Positions 1 through 7,033 of a DNA stretch of 10,707 nucleotides are shown one piece after another. Every line of letters begins with the position of its first letter. Position 1 is the stretch's first letter. Location: the NCBI GenBank assembly GCA_025963815.1, contig JAOQAA010000697.1, positions 1 through 10,707 of the forward strand. The letters run 5' to 3'. The translations under genes were made by a program, and so were the position numbers. Source of the stretch: Capsulimonas sp. (GTDB lineage: Bacteria; Armatimonadota; Armatimonadia; Armatimonadales; Capsulimonadaceae). Under the pieces are notes generated by a model. It made no database searches and was not told where the DNA came from. It worked only from the letters and a program-made list of their open reading frames with translations.

Positions 1-1032
1 ATGCTGGGCATGCACGGAACGGCCTACGCGAACTATGCCGTCAGCGAGTGCGACCTGCTGATCGCGGTCGGCGCGCGCTTCGATGACCGTGTGACCGGCA
101 AGGTCGCCGAATGGGTTCCGAACGCCAAGATCATCCATATTGACATCGACCCGGCGGAGATCGGCAAGGTTCTGCTGGCCGACGTTCCGATTGTCGGAGA
201 CGTCAAGGCGATCCTGCTCGAGCTGAACAAGGTTGTGAAGGCCAAGATGCATCCGGAATGGGTGGGGCAGATCAACAAGCTGAAGCAGGACTTCCCGCTG
301 CACTACCCGAACGATGGCGTGCTGCACGGCCAGTATGTGATCGAACAGATCGGCGAAGTGAGCGATCATAAGGCGATTTGCGTGACGGATGTCGGCCAGC
401 ACCAGATGTGGGCGGCCCAGTTCTTCAAGTGCGAAATGCCCCGCCAGTTCGTGACCTCCGGTGGCCTGGGAACGATGGGATTCGGCCTTCCCGCCGCCAT
501 CGGCGCGCAGTTTGGCGCTCCCGATAAGACGGTCTTCTTGGTGACGGGCGACGGCTCGATCCAGATGTGTATCCAGGAGCTGATGGTCGCGACCATCTAC
601 AAGCTGCCGATCAAGATCTGTATCCTGAACAACCAGTTCCTGGGCATGGTGCGCCAGTGGCAGGAGCTGTTCCAGGGGAACCGATACTCCTCCGTGGACA
701 TGGAAGCGGCGCCGGACTTCGTCAAACTCGCCGAAGCCTACGGGGCGCATGCGATCCGCTGCTTCAACCCATCGGGCGTCCGCGCCGCGCTGGAAGAGGC
801 GATGAGCATTACCGACCGGCCGACCGTGCTGGACTTCCGCATCTCGAAAGAAGAGAATGTCTACCCGATGATCCCGAGCGGCGGCACGATCCACCAGATG
901 GTCGTGCAGCGCTCGCCGGACATGGTTCCGCTGGACAGCTACATGGCCAGCGAGACTTATATGGGTGAAGACGATCAAGCAGCGCCCGCAGAAGAAGAAA
1001 AGGAGACCGTGCCCGTTCCGCGCGCACAGTAG
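1..1032 (+). CDS. ilvB: Acetolactate synthase large (catalytic) subunit, 5'-truncated by window edge
   Basis: This is the C-terminal 343 residues of the ThDP-dependent enzyme that condenses two pyruvates to acetolactate, or pyruvate with 2-oxobutyrate to acetohydroxybutyrate. It is the first common step of Val/Leu/Ile synthesis. The Met at position 1 is internal: family members read through 'MLGMHG' in the middle of a protein of about 570 residues, so the N-terminal ThDP (PYR) domain lies upstream of the window. Visible are the end of the central FAD-linked domain ('[11 protein letters not shown]', about residues 24-34) and the C-terminal ThDP domain with the GDG...NN cofactor motif (GDG at 183-185, NN at 210-211). 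'[10 protein letters not shown]' follows at about 215-224. The last 20-odd residues form an acidic, Pro-rich tail beyond the usual family end. The TAG stop is followed 46 nt later by ilvN, so the two subunits are probably cotranscribed. The identification is secure. Confidence 0.97.
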   Translation: MLGMHGTAYANYAVSECDLLIAVGARFDDRVTGKVAEWVPNAKIIHIDIDPAEIGKVLLADVPIVGDVKAILLELNKVVKAKMHPEWVGQINKLKQDFPLHYPNDGVLHGQYVIEQIGEVSDHKAICVTDVGQHQMWAAQFFKCEMPRQFVTSGGLGTMGFGLPAAIGAQFGAPDKTVFLVTGDGSIQMCIQELMVATIYKLPIKICILNNQFLGMVRQWQELFQGNRYSSVDMEAAPDFVKLAEAYGAHAIRCFNPSGVRAALEEAMSITDRPTVLDFRISKEENVYPMIPSGGTIHQMVVQRSPDMVPLDSYMASETYMGEDDQAAPAEEEKETVPVPRAQ

Positions 1033-1078
1033 CGCCCAGAACGGCTGTCTCTTGTATCAAGAGCGGACCGGAAAAGTC

Positions 1079-1498
1079 ATGACGCAAACACAGCAACATA
1101 CCATCAGCGTTCTCGTGGAGAACAAGCCCGGCGTCCTCGCGCGCGTCGCTCTTCTCTTTTCGCGCCGAGGCTACAATATCGAAAGCCTCGCGGTCAGCAT
1201 TACCGAGAACCCGAAGATCTCGCGCATGACCGTCGTCGTCAACGGCGACGAGCAGGAAGTCGAACAGATCACCAAGCAACTGCACAAGCTGATCGACGTG
1301 AGCAAGGTGCAAGATTACATCGACGTTCCGATCATCGCCCGTGAACTGGCCCTGATCAAAGTAAACGCCGAGGTTAACAACCGCACCGCGATTCTGCAAT
1401 TGGTTGAGATCTTCCGGGGCCGCGTGATCGACATGTCGGACAAAACGTTCGTCATCGAAGTAACAGGCGGCAACGACAAGATCGACGCCTTTGAGTAG
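1079..1498 (+). CDS. ilvN: Acetolactate synthase small (regulatory) subunit, C-terminally shortened by an amber codon
   Basis: This is the regulatory subunit of acetohydroxyacid synthase; it activates IlvB and normally carries valine feedback inhibition. The 139-residue product has an N-terminal ACT domain (about residues 8-80, with '[26 protein letters not shown]' features at 14-39) and most of the IlvN C-terminal domain (about 85-139, including 'RELALIKV' at 88-95). Family members are usually about 157-175 residues. Translation stops at TAG 1496-1498 directly after 'DKIDAFE', where homologues continue with '(I/E)(L/M)L(R/K)PYGI'. The same reading frame stays open after the stop and encodes that tail (see 1499-1576). 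The ATG at 1079 is chosen because the ACT domain begins just after it; an in-frame upstream ATG at 965 would add 38 basic, non-homologous residues overlapping ilvB. The ribosome site is weak (GGA-rich, about 1066-1074). Confidence 0.9.
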   Translation: MTQTQQHTISVLVENKPGVLARVALLFSRRGYNIESLAVSITENPKISRMTVVVNGDEQEVEQITKQLHKLIDVSKVQDYIDVPIIARELALIKVNAEVNNRTAILQLVEIFRGRVIDMSDKTFVIEVTGGNDKIDAFE

Positions 1499-1576
1499 AT
1501 GCTGGTGCCGTATGGCATCCTCGTACTGGTCCGCACGGGCCGCTTCGCGATGGCTCTCGTGATCGGGGGCATGTAG
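1499..1576 (+). pseudogene. Detached IlvN C-terminal tail, in frame after the amber stop
   Basis: The 25 codons after ilvN's TAG, read in the same frame, give 'MLVPYGILVLVRTGRFAM' and then seven more residues before TAG 1574-1576. This matches the conserved end of IlvN proteins (consensus of the type L-L-[KR]-P-Y-G-I-x-E-[IVL]-[AV]-R-T-G-x-x-A). Frame and alignment position are preserved, so a single substitution (for example GAG to TAG) explains the break. Three normally charged or conserved positions differ (Val where R/K is usual, Val where Glu is usual, Phe in RTGxxA), and the usual R-G end is replaced by 'LVIGGM'. That pattern suggests drift after loss of translation. A sequencing error or stop readthrough remains possible. 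Confidence 0.75.
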
Positions 1577-1591
1577 TCGTTCGGTAACTTT

Positions 1592-1707
1592 CACTGGGTG
1601 CCATGCCTGTAGCCCTGGACAGGCATGTTCCACGAATGAGAAGTAACGAACGTTCCACTTCGTACGCAATGCATGCCTTTCCAGGGCTACAGGCATGGCA
1701 CCCAGTG
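1592..1707. repeat. REP/BIME-like inverted repeat, 36-bp arms
   Basis: Arms 1592-1627 and 1672-1707 are reverse complements at 35 of 36 positions (the mismatch is C1620 against the position pairing with T1679). They flank a 44-nt spacer. Each arm is also a palindrome: CATGCCTG (1602-1609) pairs with CAGGCATG (1620-1627), and CATGCCT (1672-1678) with AGGCATG (1691-1697). The element can therefore fold as one very long hairpin or as two separate facing hairpins, the layout of a bacterial interspersed mosaic element. The spacer holds a small GAAGT/ACTTC hairpin (1640-1661). There is no T-tract, so it is not an ordinary intrinsic terminator. It sits between the ilvN remnant and the next gene. I see no clear target-site duplication and no other copy in this window. 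Confidence 0.85.
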
Positions 1708-1740
1708 GCGATTGCTGAGAGAAGCGCATTCGGAGGTTGA

Positions 1741-2073
1741 TTGAAAGAGCTGATCACGATCCACCAGGCGAATCTGCTGATGCTGGCGCTGCTGATTGCA
1801 GCGCCGGTGATCGGCGTGATGTGGGGCTCGTTTACCCGTAAAGTTCCGCGCGGCGCGCTGATCGGCCTCGCGGTCGGGGGTGGCAACTACGCGCTCTGGA
1901 CGGTTTACAACGCTCTCACGGATCGTCTGGGATTGGATACGGTCAAGAACCTCGCGATCAATCTCGTGCTCTTTATTGTCGTAGGCGCGGCGGCGGGGTT
2001 TGCCGCTGCGAAGTTCGCTCGTCCATCCACAGACGCCGAACCCAAAATTTCGCAAGATAATTCGGACGTTTGA
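1741..2073 (+). CDS. Small three-helix membrane protein, function unknown
   Basis: This is a 110-residue protein that I do not recognise. It has three hydrophobic segments likely to span the membrane: about residues 11-28, 39-57 (Gly-rich, with 'GLAVGGGNYALW') and 71-92 (Ala/Gly-rich). A polar, acidic tail follows from about 93. A basic loop ('FTRKVPRG', 31-38) between helices 1 and 2 suggests that loop faces the cytoplasm. The start is TTG at 1741, preceded by a strong GGAGG (1732-1736) at a short 4-nt spacing; no in-frame ATG sits closer to an equally good site before the first helix. The gene ends 27 nt before ilvC, so cotranscription with ilvC is likely. Nothing in the sequence ties it directly to BCAA chemistry. 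A transport, anchoring or unrelated role is equally possible. Confidence 0.72.
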   Translation: MKELITIHQANLLMLALLIAAPVIGVMWGSFTRKVPRGALIGLAVGGGNYALWTVYNALTDRLGLDTVKNLAINLVLFIVVGAAAGFAAAKFARPSTDAEPKISQDNSDV

Positions 2074-2100
2074 CGAATTTCACTAGGAGAACACAGAAAC

Positions 2101-3120
2101 ATGGCCGCCAAGGTTTATTACGAGAACGATGCTGACTCGACACTTTTAAACGGCAAGAAGATCGCCGTCATCGGCTACGGTTCGCAGGGACACGCGCATT
2201 CGCTGAACCTGAAGGACAGCGGGTTCGACGTGCGCGTCGGACTTCGTGAGGGCTCTAAGTCCTGGGCGAAGGCAACTGAGGCCGGTCTGTCGGTGAAGAC
2301 AGTCGAGGAAGCCTCCAAGGAAGCCGACATCATTATGATCCTCATCAACGATGAGTATCAGGGCGATGTCTACCGCGAGAGCATCGCGCCGTATGTCGAA
2401 GAAGGCAACGCGCTGGTCTTCGGCCACGGCTTCAACATCCACTTCGGCCAGATCAAGGCTCCCAAGGGCGTGGATGTCTTCATGGTCGCCCCGAAGGGCC
2501 CCGGACATTTGGTCCGCCGCACCTACCAGGAAGGCAAGGGTGTCCCGGCGCTGATCGCTGTCCACCAGGACGCGACCGGCAAAGCGCGCGATCTGGCGCT
2601 GGCGTGGGCGAAGGGCATCGGCGGCACGCGCGGCGGCGTCCTTGAGACGACGTTCCGCGAAGAGACCGAAACCGACCTCTTCGGCGAGCAGGCCGTTCTT
2701 TGCGGCGGCGCGACCGCGCTGGTCAAAGCCGGCTTCGAGACTCTGGTGAACGCCGGCTACCAGCCGGAGATCGCTTACTTCGAGTGCCTGCACGAGCTGA
2801 AGCTAATCGTCGACCTGCTGTACGAAGCGGGCATCGCCGGCATGCGCTACTCGATCTCGGACACCGCCCAGTACGGCGACATGACCCGCGGCCCACGCAT
2901 CGTCACCGATGACACCAAGGCCGAGATGGTCAAGATCCTCAAGGAAATCCAGACCGGGCAGTTCGCCAAGGAATGGATCCTGGAGAACAAGGCCAACCGC
3001 CCGATGTTCAACGCGCTGGCGGCGATCGATCAAGAGTCCCAGCTGGAAGCCGTCGGCAAGCAGCTGCGCGGCCTGATGTCGTGGGTCAAGAAGACGGACG
3101 TCGTGGAAGCGACGGAGTAG
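2101..3120 (+). CDS. ilvC: Ketol-acid reductoisomerase, class I (short form)
   Basis: The enzyme isomerises and reduces acetolactate (or acetohydroxybutyrate) to the dihydroxy acid in the Val/Leu/Ile pathway. At 339 residues it is a standard class I KARI. The Rossmann motif is GYGSQG (25-30). The cofactor loop 'GLREGSKSW' (47-55) has Arg49, Ser52 and Ser54, the pattern typical of NADPH preference. Catalytic and metal residues are present at the expected spacing: His109, Lys132, Asp192 and Glu196 ('[13 protein letters not shown]'), Glu228 and Glu232, and Ser253. The knotted C-terminal domain follows from about 185. AGGAG (2085-2089) lies 11 nt before the ATG. The gene is followed by a palindrome-rich 247-nt gap before leuA. 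The identification is secure. Confidence 0.98.
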   Translation: MAAKVYYENDADSTLLNGKKIAVIGYGSQGHAHSLNLKDSGFDVRVGLREGSKSWAKATEAGLSVKTVEEASKEADIIMILINDEYQGDVYRESIAPYVEEGNALVFGHGFNIHFGQIKAPKGVDVFMVAPKGPGHLVRRTYQEGKGVPALIAVHQDATGKARDLALAWAKGIGGTRGGVLETTFREETETDLFGEQAVLCGGATALVKAGFETLVNAGYQPEIAYFECLHELKLIVDLLYEAGIAGMRYSISDTAQYGDMTRGPRIVTDDTKAEMVKILKEIQTGQFAKEWILENKANRPMFNALAAIDQESQLEAVGKQLRGLMSWVKKTDVVEATE

Positions 3121-3138
3121 GGGAGACCCTATCCCCCA

Positions 3139-3164
3139 CCGGCCGTTCTCGCTTAAACGGCCGG
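3139..3164 (+). other. Short GC-rich hairpin just after ilvC
   Basis: CCGGCCGTT (3139-3147) is the exact reverse complement of AACGGCCGG (3156-3164), leaving an 8-nt loop. It begins 18 nt after the ilvC stop. No T-run follows, so Rho-independent termination is not supported; protection of the mRNA 3' end or a role with the adjoining palindrome is possible. Its last 5 nt overlap the next repeat, so the two folds compete. Confidence 0.5.
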
Positions 3165-3309
3165 CGGTTGAAACCGCGCCTACGAGAGCGCCAAAACCCG
3201 CCTTCGCGGGTTAAATGCCTTTGTTCGATCATCAAGACGTTCGAAAAACAGCATTGAGTCCACGCAGGTGGACTTTGGCGCACTTCTAGGCGCGGTTTCA
3301 ACCGCCGGC
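3160..3309. repeat. 150-bp structured palindromic element (MITE/REP-like)
   Basis: The outer arms 3160-3182 and 3287-3309 are perfect 23-bp reverse complements. After a short mismatched stretch, 'GCGCCAAA' also matches between the two halves. Each half then carries its own small hairpin: AACCCGC/GCGGGTT (3195-3212, loop CTTC) and AGTCCAC/GTGGACT (3257-3274, loop GCAG). The centre can also pair (AATGC 3214-3218 with GCATT 3251-3255). Inside the arms, GCGGT-TGAA-ACCGC (3164-3177) forms a further hairpin. The layout is a nested, branching palindrome with no coding capacity. It resembles dispersed palindromic repeats mobilised in trans, and its sequence is unrelated to the element at 1592-1707. 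No obvious target duplication is visible. Confidence 0.8.
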
Positions 3310-3367
3310 TATTCTGCGATTTGGCCGAGGGGGATGGGGCGCATTTTCAGCAAAGGCAAGAGATTCG

Positions 3368-4933
3368 ATGGCAAACAACCAAGTCCAAATTTTCGATACG
3401 ACGCTGCGCGACGGGGAACAGTCGCCCGGCGCTTCGCTCAATATTGACGAGAAGGTGGAGATCGCCCGCCAACTCGAGCGGCTAGGTGTGGACATCATCG
3501 AAGCCGGATTCCCGATTTCCAGCCCCGGCGATTTCGAGGCCGTCCGCCGCGTCGCGGCGACGGTGAGCGATCGCATCACGATTTGCGGTCTGACGCGTGC
3601 GGTGCCGAAGGATATCGACGTGGCCTGGGACGCCTTAAAAGGCGCCAAGCGGCCGCGCATCCATACGGGACTGGGCGTCAGTGACAACCATTTGCAGCAC
3701 AAGCTGAAGAAGACGCGCGAGCAGGCGATGGAGATCGGCGTTGCCGCCGTCAAGTACGCCAAGTCGCTCGGCTGTCAGGACATTGAATATTTTACGGAAG
3801 ACAGCGGCCGCGCGGACAAAGAGTATCTGTATCGCGTCATTGAAGCCGTGATCAAGGCCGGAGCAACGGTGATCAATATCCCGGATACGACGGGCTATAT
3901 GTCTCCCGAGGAGTACGGCGCGCTGTTTTCCGGCGTCCTGAACCATGTGCCCGGCTCGGAGAATATCATTCTTTCGGCGCATTGTCATAATGATCTTGGC
4001 ATGGCGACCGCCAACTCGCTCGCGGCGGTGAAGGCTGGCGCGCGGCAGGTGGAGTGTACGGTCAACGGCATCGGCGAGCGTGCAGGAAATACGTCGCTGG
4101 AAGAAGTCGTCATGGCGATCTATACGCGCGGCGATATCTACCAGGTACAGACGAATATCACTACGACGGAGATTTACAAGACCTCGCGTTTGGTGTCTTC
4201 GCTCACGGGGATTTTAGTCCAGCCCAATAAGGCGATTGTCGGCGCGAACGCCTTCGCGCACTCGTCGGGCATCCACCAGGACGGCATCCTCAAGCAGCGC
4301 GACACGTATGAGATCATCGATCCCGCGACCGTCGGCATCAGCGAAAGCAAGATCATTCTTTCGGCGCGCTCCGGCCGCCACGCACTGCGCGATCGTCTGT
4401 CCAAACTTGGCCATACGTTTGACGTGGACACCGAGTTCGAGCGCGTGTACGCACGCTTCCTGAATGTGGCCGACAGCAAGAAAGTCGTGTACGACGAGGA
4501 TTTGGACGCAATCGTCGCAGACGAGCACACCACGGTGGCGCAGGCGTTCGAGCTGGTCCAGGTGCAGGTTTCGTGCGGCGATCACGCAATCCCGACCGCG
4601 ACTGTCAAGCTGCGCAACGCCGACAAGGCGATCCTGCTCGACGCTGACACCGGCAACGGTCCCGTCGACGCCATTTACCGTGCGGTCAACCGTATCGTGA
4701 AGGTCCCGAACGACTTGATCGAGTACACCGTGCAGAGCGTCACCGAAGGCATCGACGCGATGGCCGACGTGACCATTCGGATCAAAGCCGAAGGCGACAT
4801 GATCTACACGGGGCATGCCGCGCACACGGATATCTTCGTGGCAAGCACCAAGGCGTATTTGCAGGCGCTGAACAAGCAGATCGCGCGCGTCTCCGGACGC
4901 CAGCAGGAAGAGCGCATTCTGGAGCACGTGTAA
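3368..4933 (+). CDS. leuA: 2-isopropylmalate synthase
   Basis: The enzyme condenses acetyl-CoA with 2-oxoisovalerate, the committed step of leucine synthesis. The 521-residue product is a full-length bacterial LeuA. The TIM-barrel catalytic domain starts with 'DTTLRDGEQSPG' (10-21, with Arg14 and Asp15). The metal ligands His205 and His207 are in 'SAHCHNDLG', and Asn241 is in 'GERAGNTSLEE'. The linker subdomain carries 'HSSGIHQDG' (298-306). The C-terminal LeuA dimer (leucine-sensing) domain runs from about 390 to 515 and includes 'GNGPVDAIYRAV' (429-440) and 'ASTKAYLQALN' (492-502), so feedback inhibition by leucine is expected. The ATG at 3368 is supported by the N-terminal family alignment and a weak AAAGG at 3352-3356. 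The next gene begins 3 nt after its TAA. Confidence 0.97.
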   Translation: MANNQVQIFDTTLRDGEQSPGASLNIDEKVEIARQLERLGVDIIEAGFPISSPGDFEAVRRVAATVSDRITICGLTRAVPKDIDVAWDALKGAKRPRIHTGLGVSDNHLQHKLKKTREQAMEIGVAAVKYAKSLGCQDIEYFTEDSGRADKEYLYRVIEAVIKAGATVINIPDTTGYMSPEEYGALFSGVLNHVPGSENIILSAHCHNDLGMATANSLAAVKAGARQVECTVNGIGERAGNTSLEEVVMAIYTRGDIYQVQTNITTTEIYKTSRLVSSLTGILVQPNKAIVGANAFAHSSGIHQDGILKQRDTYEIIDPATVGISESKIILSARSGRHALRDRLSKLGHTFDVDTEFERVYARFLNVADSKKVVYDEDLDAIVADEHTTVAQAFELVQVQVSCGDHAIPTATVKLRNADKAILLDADTGNGPVDAIYRAVNRIVKVPNDLIEYTVQSVTEGIDAMADVTIRIKAEGDMIYTGHAAHTDIFVASTKAYLQALNKQIARVSGRQQEERILEHV

Positions 4934-4936
4934 GTT

Positions 4937-5425
4937 ATGGAGGAGACGATAGTCCGGGCCGCCGTTCGCGACGACATTCCGACGATCGTCTCCCTCTGGC
5001 GCGTCCTCCAAGAAACCAACGCCCTGCACGATCCTTACTTAACGCCCGGACCCGGCTCCGAAGACTGGTTCCGTGAGTATCTCAAGGCGCGCATTGACGG
5101 GGAGATCGGTATCTTTGTCGCCGTTTGCGCCGGTGAGGTCGTGGGTTATACCTTCGGCCAGATCGTCCAGCGACCGACCCTCGCCGCCGGTGAGTGTGGG
5201 TACATCGCCGACCTTTGTGTCCGGCCGGACTCGCGCGGCCATGGGACCGGACGGCGTTTGTACGAGCGCCTGCGCATCTGGTTCATCGACAACGATGTCC
5301 ACAACATCGAAGTGCAGGTCGTGCGCGCCAATCCGGCGTCGCAGGCGTTCTGGCGCAAAATGGGCTTCGGCGAATTTTTGAAAACGCTTCGAACCGAAAT
5401 TTCAATCAATCAAGGAAACGCATAG
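4937..5425 (+). CDS. GNAT-family N-acetyltransferase embedded between leuA and leuB
   Basis: This is a 162-residue single-domain Gcn5-related acetyltransferase, predicted cytosolic; the substrate is unknown. The acetyl-CoA pyrophosphate-binding motif A is clear: '[21 protein letters not shown]' has the R-G-x-G-x-G core at residues 100-105. Motif B is also typical, with '[13 protein letters not shown]' at 132-144. The N-terminal part (1-50) has the usual '[16 protein letters not shown]' opening. The start lies 3 nt after the leuA stop, and the stop lies 2 nt before the leuB ATG. Such tight packing implies one transcript and probable translational coupling. Its ribosome site would be GGAG inside the end of leuA (4921-4924). 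An amino-acid, antibiotic or protein acetylation role cannot be chosen from sequence. Confidence 0.92.
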   Translation: MEETIVRAAVRDDIPTIVSLWRVLQETNALHDPYLTPGPGSEDWFREYLKARIDGEIGIFVAVCAGEVVGYTFGQIVQRPTLAAGECGYIADLCVRPDSRGHGTGRRLYERLRIWFIDNDVHNIEVQVVRANPASQAFWRKMGFGEFLKTLRTEISINQGNA

Positions 5426-5427
5426 AT

Positions 5428-6498
5428 ATGGCGAAGATAGCAGTTTTGGCGGGCGACGGAATCGGCCCGGAGATCATTGCCGAGGGATTGAAGGTCCTCA
5501 AGGCCGTTGCGCCGCAGCAAGGCCTGAACCTTGAGTTCACCGAAGCTCTCGTGGGCGGCGCCGCCTACGACGCCACTGGACACCCGCTCCCCCCGGATAC
5601 ACTCGAACTCGTGCAGAACTCCGACGCCATCTTCTTCGGCGCCGTCGGCGGCCCGCAGTATGACGTCATCCCGGACCCGAACCTGCGCCCCGAGCGCGGC
5701 GCCCTGCTGCCCCTGCGCAAAAAGCTCGGACTCTACGCTAACCTGCGCCCCTGCATTCTCTACTCGGCTCTGTCTTCGGCCTGTCCGCTGCGCGCGGACT
5801 TGGTTCAGGGCGGCTTCGACATTCTCGTCGTCCGCGAACTTACCGGCGGCCTTTACTTCGGTCAGCCGAAAAGCTGGGAAGGCGACAACGCCATCGACAC
5901 CTGCCTTTACAGCCGCGAAGAAATCACCCGAATTCTCCATGTCGCCTTTAAGGCCGCCCAAAAGCGCCCGACAAAGCGTGTCGTCAGCGTCGATAAAGCC
6001 AACGTCATGGAAACCTCGCGCCTCTGGCGCGACACCGCCACCAAAGTCGCCGCCGAGTACCCGGACGTCGAACTCACCCACCAGCTCGTTGACGCGACCG
6101 CCATGGACCTCGTCCGCCGCCCGCAGTCGTTTGACGTCATCGTGACCGAAAACCTCTTCGGCGACATCCTGAGCGACGAAGCCGCCCAGCTCACCGGTTC
6201 TTTAGGAATGCTCCCCTCCGCCTCCCTGGGCCAGGGAACCTTCGGCCTCTACGAACCCAGCCACGGCAGCGCCCCCGACATCGCCGGCACCGGAAAAGCC
6301 AATCCCCTCGCCACAATCCTCAGCGCCGCCCTGCTCCTGCGCTACTCCCTCGGCGCCGAAGCCGCCGCCCTGCAAATTGAGAAAGCAGTAGAGAGCGTCC
6401 TGAACGCCGGCCACCGGACGGGCGACATCGCCGAAACGCCGGACACGAAGATTGTCACCTGTACCGAAATGGGTGATCTGGTCGTCGCGGCGCTGTAA
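5428..6498 (+). CDS. leuB: 3-isopropylmalate dehydrogenase
   Basis: The enzyme performs NAD-dependent oxidative decarboxylation of 3-isopropylmalate in leucine synthesis; in organisms with CimA the same enzyme type can act on 3-methylmalate. The product has 356 residues, normal for the family. Substrate-binding arginines are at 97, 107 and 136, Tyr143 and Lys190 are in the expected places, and the Mg ligands are Asp222, Asp246 and Asp250 ('[17 protein letters not shown]'). The NAD-binding segment is '[15 protein letters not shown]' (279-293). The ATG at 5428 is right because the family N-terminus '[13 protein letters not shown]' starts there; an open stretch back to 5194 only overlaps the GNAT gene. 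AAGGA (5412-5416) lies 11 nt upstream, inside the GNAT gene. Codon third positions are markedly C-rich compared with neighbouring genes. Confidence 0.97.
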   Translation: MAKIAVLAGDGIGPEIIAEGLKVLKAVAPQQGLNLEFTEALVGGAAYDATGHPLPPDTLELVQNSDAIFFGAVGGPQYDVIPDPNLRPERGALLPLRKKLGLYANLRPCILYSALSSACPLRADLVQGGFDILVVRELTGGLYFGQPKSWEGDNAIDTCLYSREEITRILHVAFKAAQKRPTKRVVSVDKANVMETSRLWRDTATKVAAEYPDVELTHQLVDATAMDLVRRPQSFDVIVTENLFGDILSDEAAQLTGSLGMLPSASLGQGTFGLYEPSHGSAPDIAGTGKANPLATILSAALLLRYSLGAEAAALQIEKAVESVLNAGHRTGDIAETPDTKIVTCTEMGDLVVAAL

Positions 6499-6867
<369 letters not shown>

Positions 6868-6883
6868 TGTGGTTTTGAGAGAT

Positions 6884-6949
6884 ATGCAATATCTTCTGAT
6901 TGAGATCGCGATTTTCGCGGGCTTCACCATTATGAGCCCGGTCGGGTGA
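6884..6949 (+). CDS. Putative BCAA-rich leader peptide of cimA
   Basis: This is a 21-codon ORF with ATG at 6884 and TGA at 6947. Seven residues are branched-chain: Leu4, Leu5, Ile6, Ile8, Ile10, Ile16 and Val20. A possible GTG start at 6869 in the same frame would add another Val and a Leu. It lies between glnB and a terminator hairpin and upstream of an isoleucine-pathway gene, which is where an attenuation leader peptide would be. Its weak point is initiation: GAGAG (6877-6881) is too close to the ATG for an ideal site. The hydrophobic composition could also be chance; a tiny membrane peptide is a less likely alternative. Confidence 0.5.
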   Translation: MQYLLIEIAIFAGFTIMSPVG

Positions 6950-6954
6950 CACGC

Positions 6955-7007
6955 TGCGCGCGCCTCCCCGGCCGGGACTTCGGCTTGTGGCGGTGCGCAT
7001 TTTTTTT
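6955..7007 (+). terminator. Intrinsic terminator between glnB and cimA
   Basis: TGCGC (6955-6959) pairs with GCGCA (6995-6999). After a 1/2-nt internal bulge, CGCC (6961-6964) pairs with GGCG (6989-6992). An inner GCCG/CGGC stem (6971-6974 with 6981-6984) extends it. Eight Ts follow directly (7000-7007). It could end the leu-glnB transcript or serve as the conditional stop of a cimA leader. The cimA start codon lies 26 nt after the T-run. Confidence 0.75.
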
Positions 7008-7033
7008 GTTATACACCCGAAAAGGAAGAACCA

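Larger units (their letters stand above)
6869..7007 (+). promoter_or_regulatory. Putative ribosome-mediated transcription attenuator for cimA
   Basis: Three alternative pairings are visible. Hairpin 1:2 is CGGGCT (6918-6923) with AGCCCG (6935-6940). Pairing 2:3 is a 10-bp helix of CCCGGTCGGG (6937-6946) with CCCGGCCGGG (6967-6976), including one G-U pair. Pairing 3:4 is the terminator 6955-6964 with 6989-6999, followed by T8. Helix 2:3 cannot coexist with the closed terminator except as a pseudoknot, and it also takes bases from the terminator's inner GCCG/CGGC stem. A ribosome stalled at the Leu/Ile codons (6893-6913) would cover segment 1 and free segment 2. A ribosome reaching the TGA at 6947 would cover segment 2 and allow termination. 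This is inferred logic; no expression evidence is available. Confidence 0.5.

Noticed and set aside
965..1078. Upstream start for ilvN adding 38 residues
   Set aside because: The extension is basic, overlaps ilvB, and precedes the point where ACT-domain homology begins.
809..1729. 306-codon minus-strand open frame across ilvB, ilvN and the palindrome
   Set aside because: It overlaps two well-supported genes and part of an inverted repeat; low-complexity translation with no motif.
1592..3309. CRISPR array
   Set aside because: The repeats are single inverted pairs, not regularly spaced direct repeats, and no cas gene is present.
1577..3367. T-box riboswitch or BCAA leader peptide before ilvC or leuA
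   Set aside because: No T-box antiterminator motif and no Leu/Ile/Val-rich short ORF with a terminator was seen in these gaps; they contain only palindromes.
5194..5427. Upstream extension of leuB
   Set aside because: It lies inside the GNAT gene; the LeuB family starts at the ATG at 5428.
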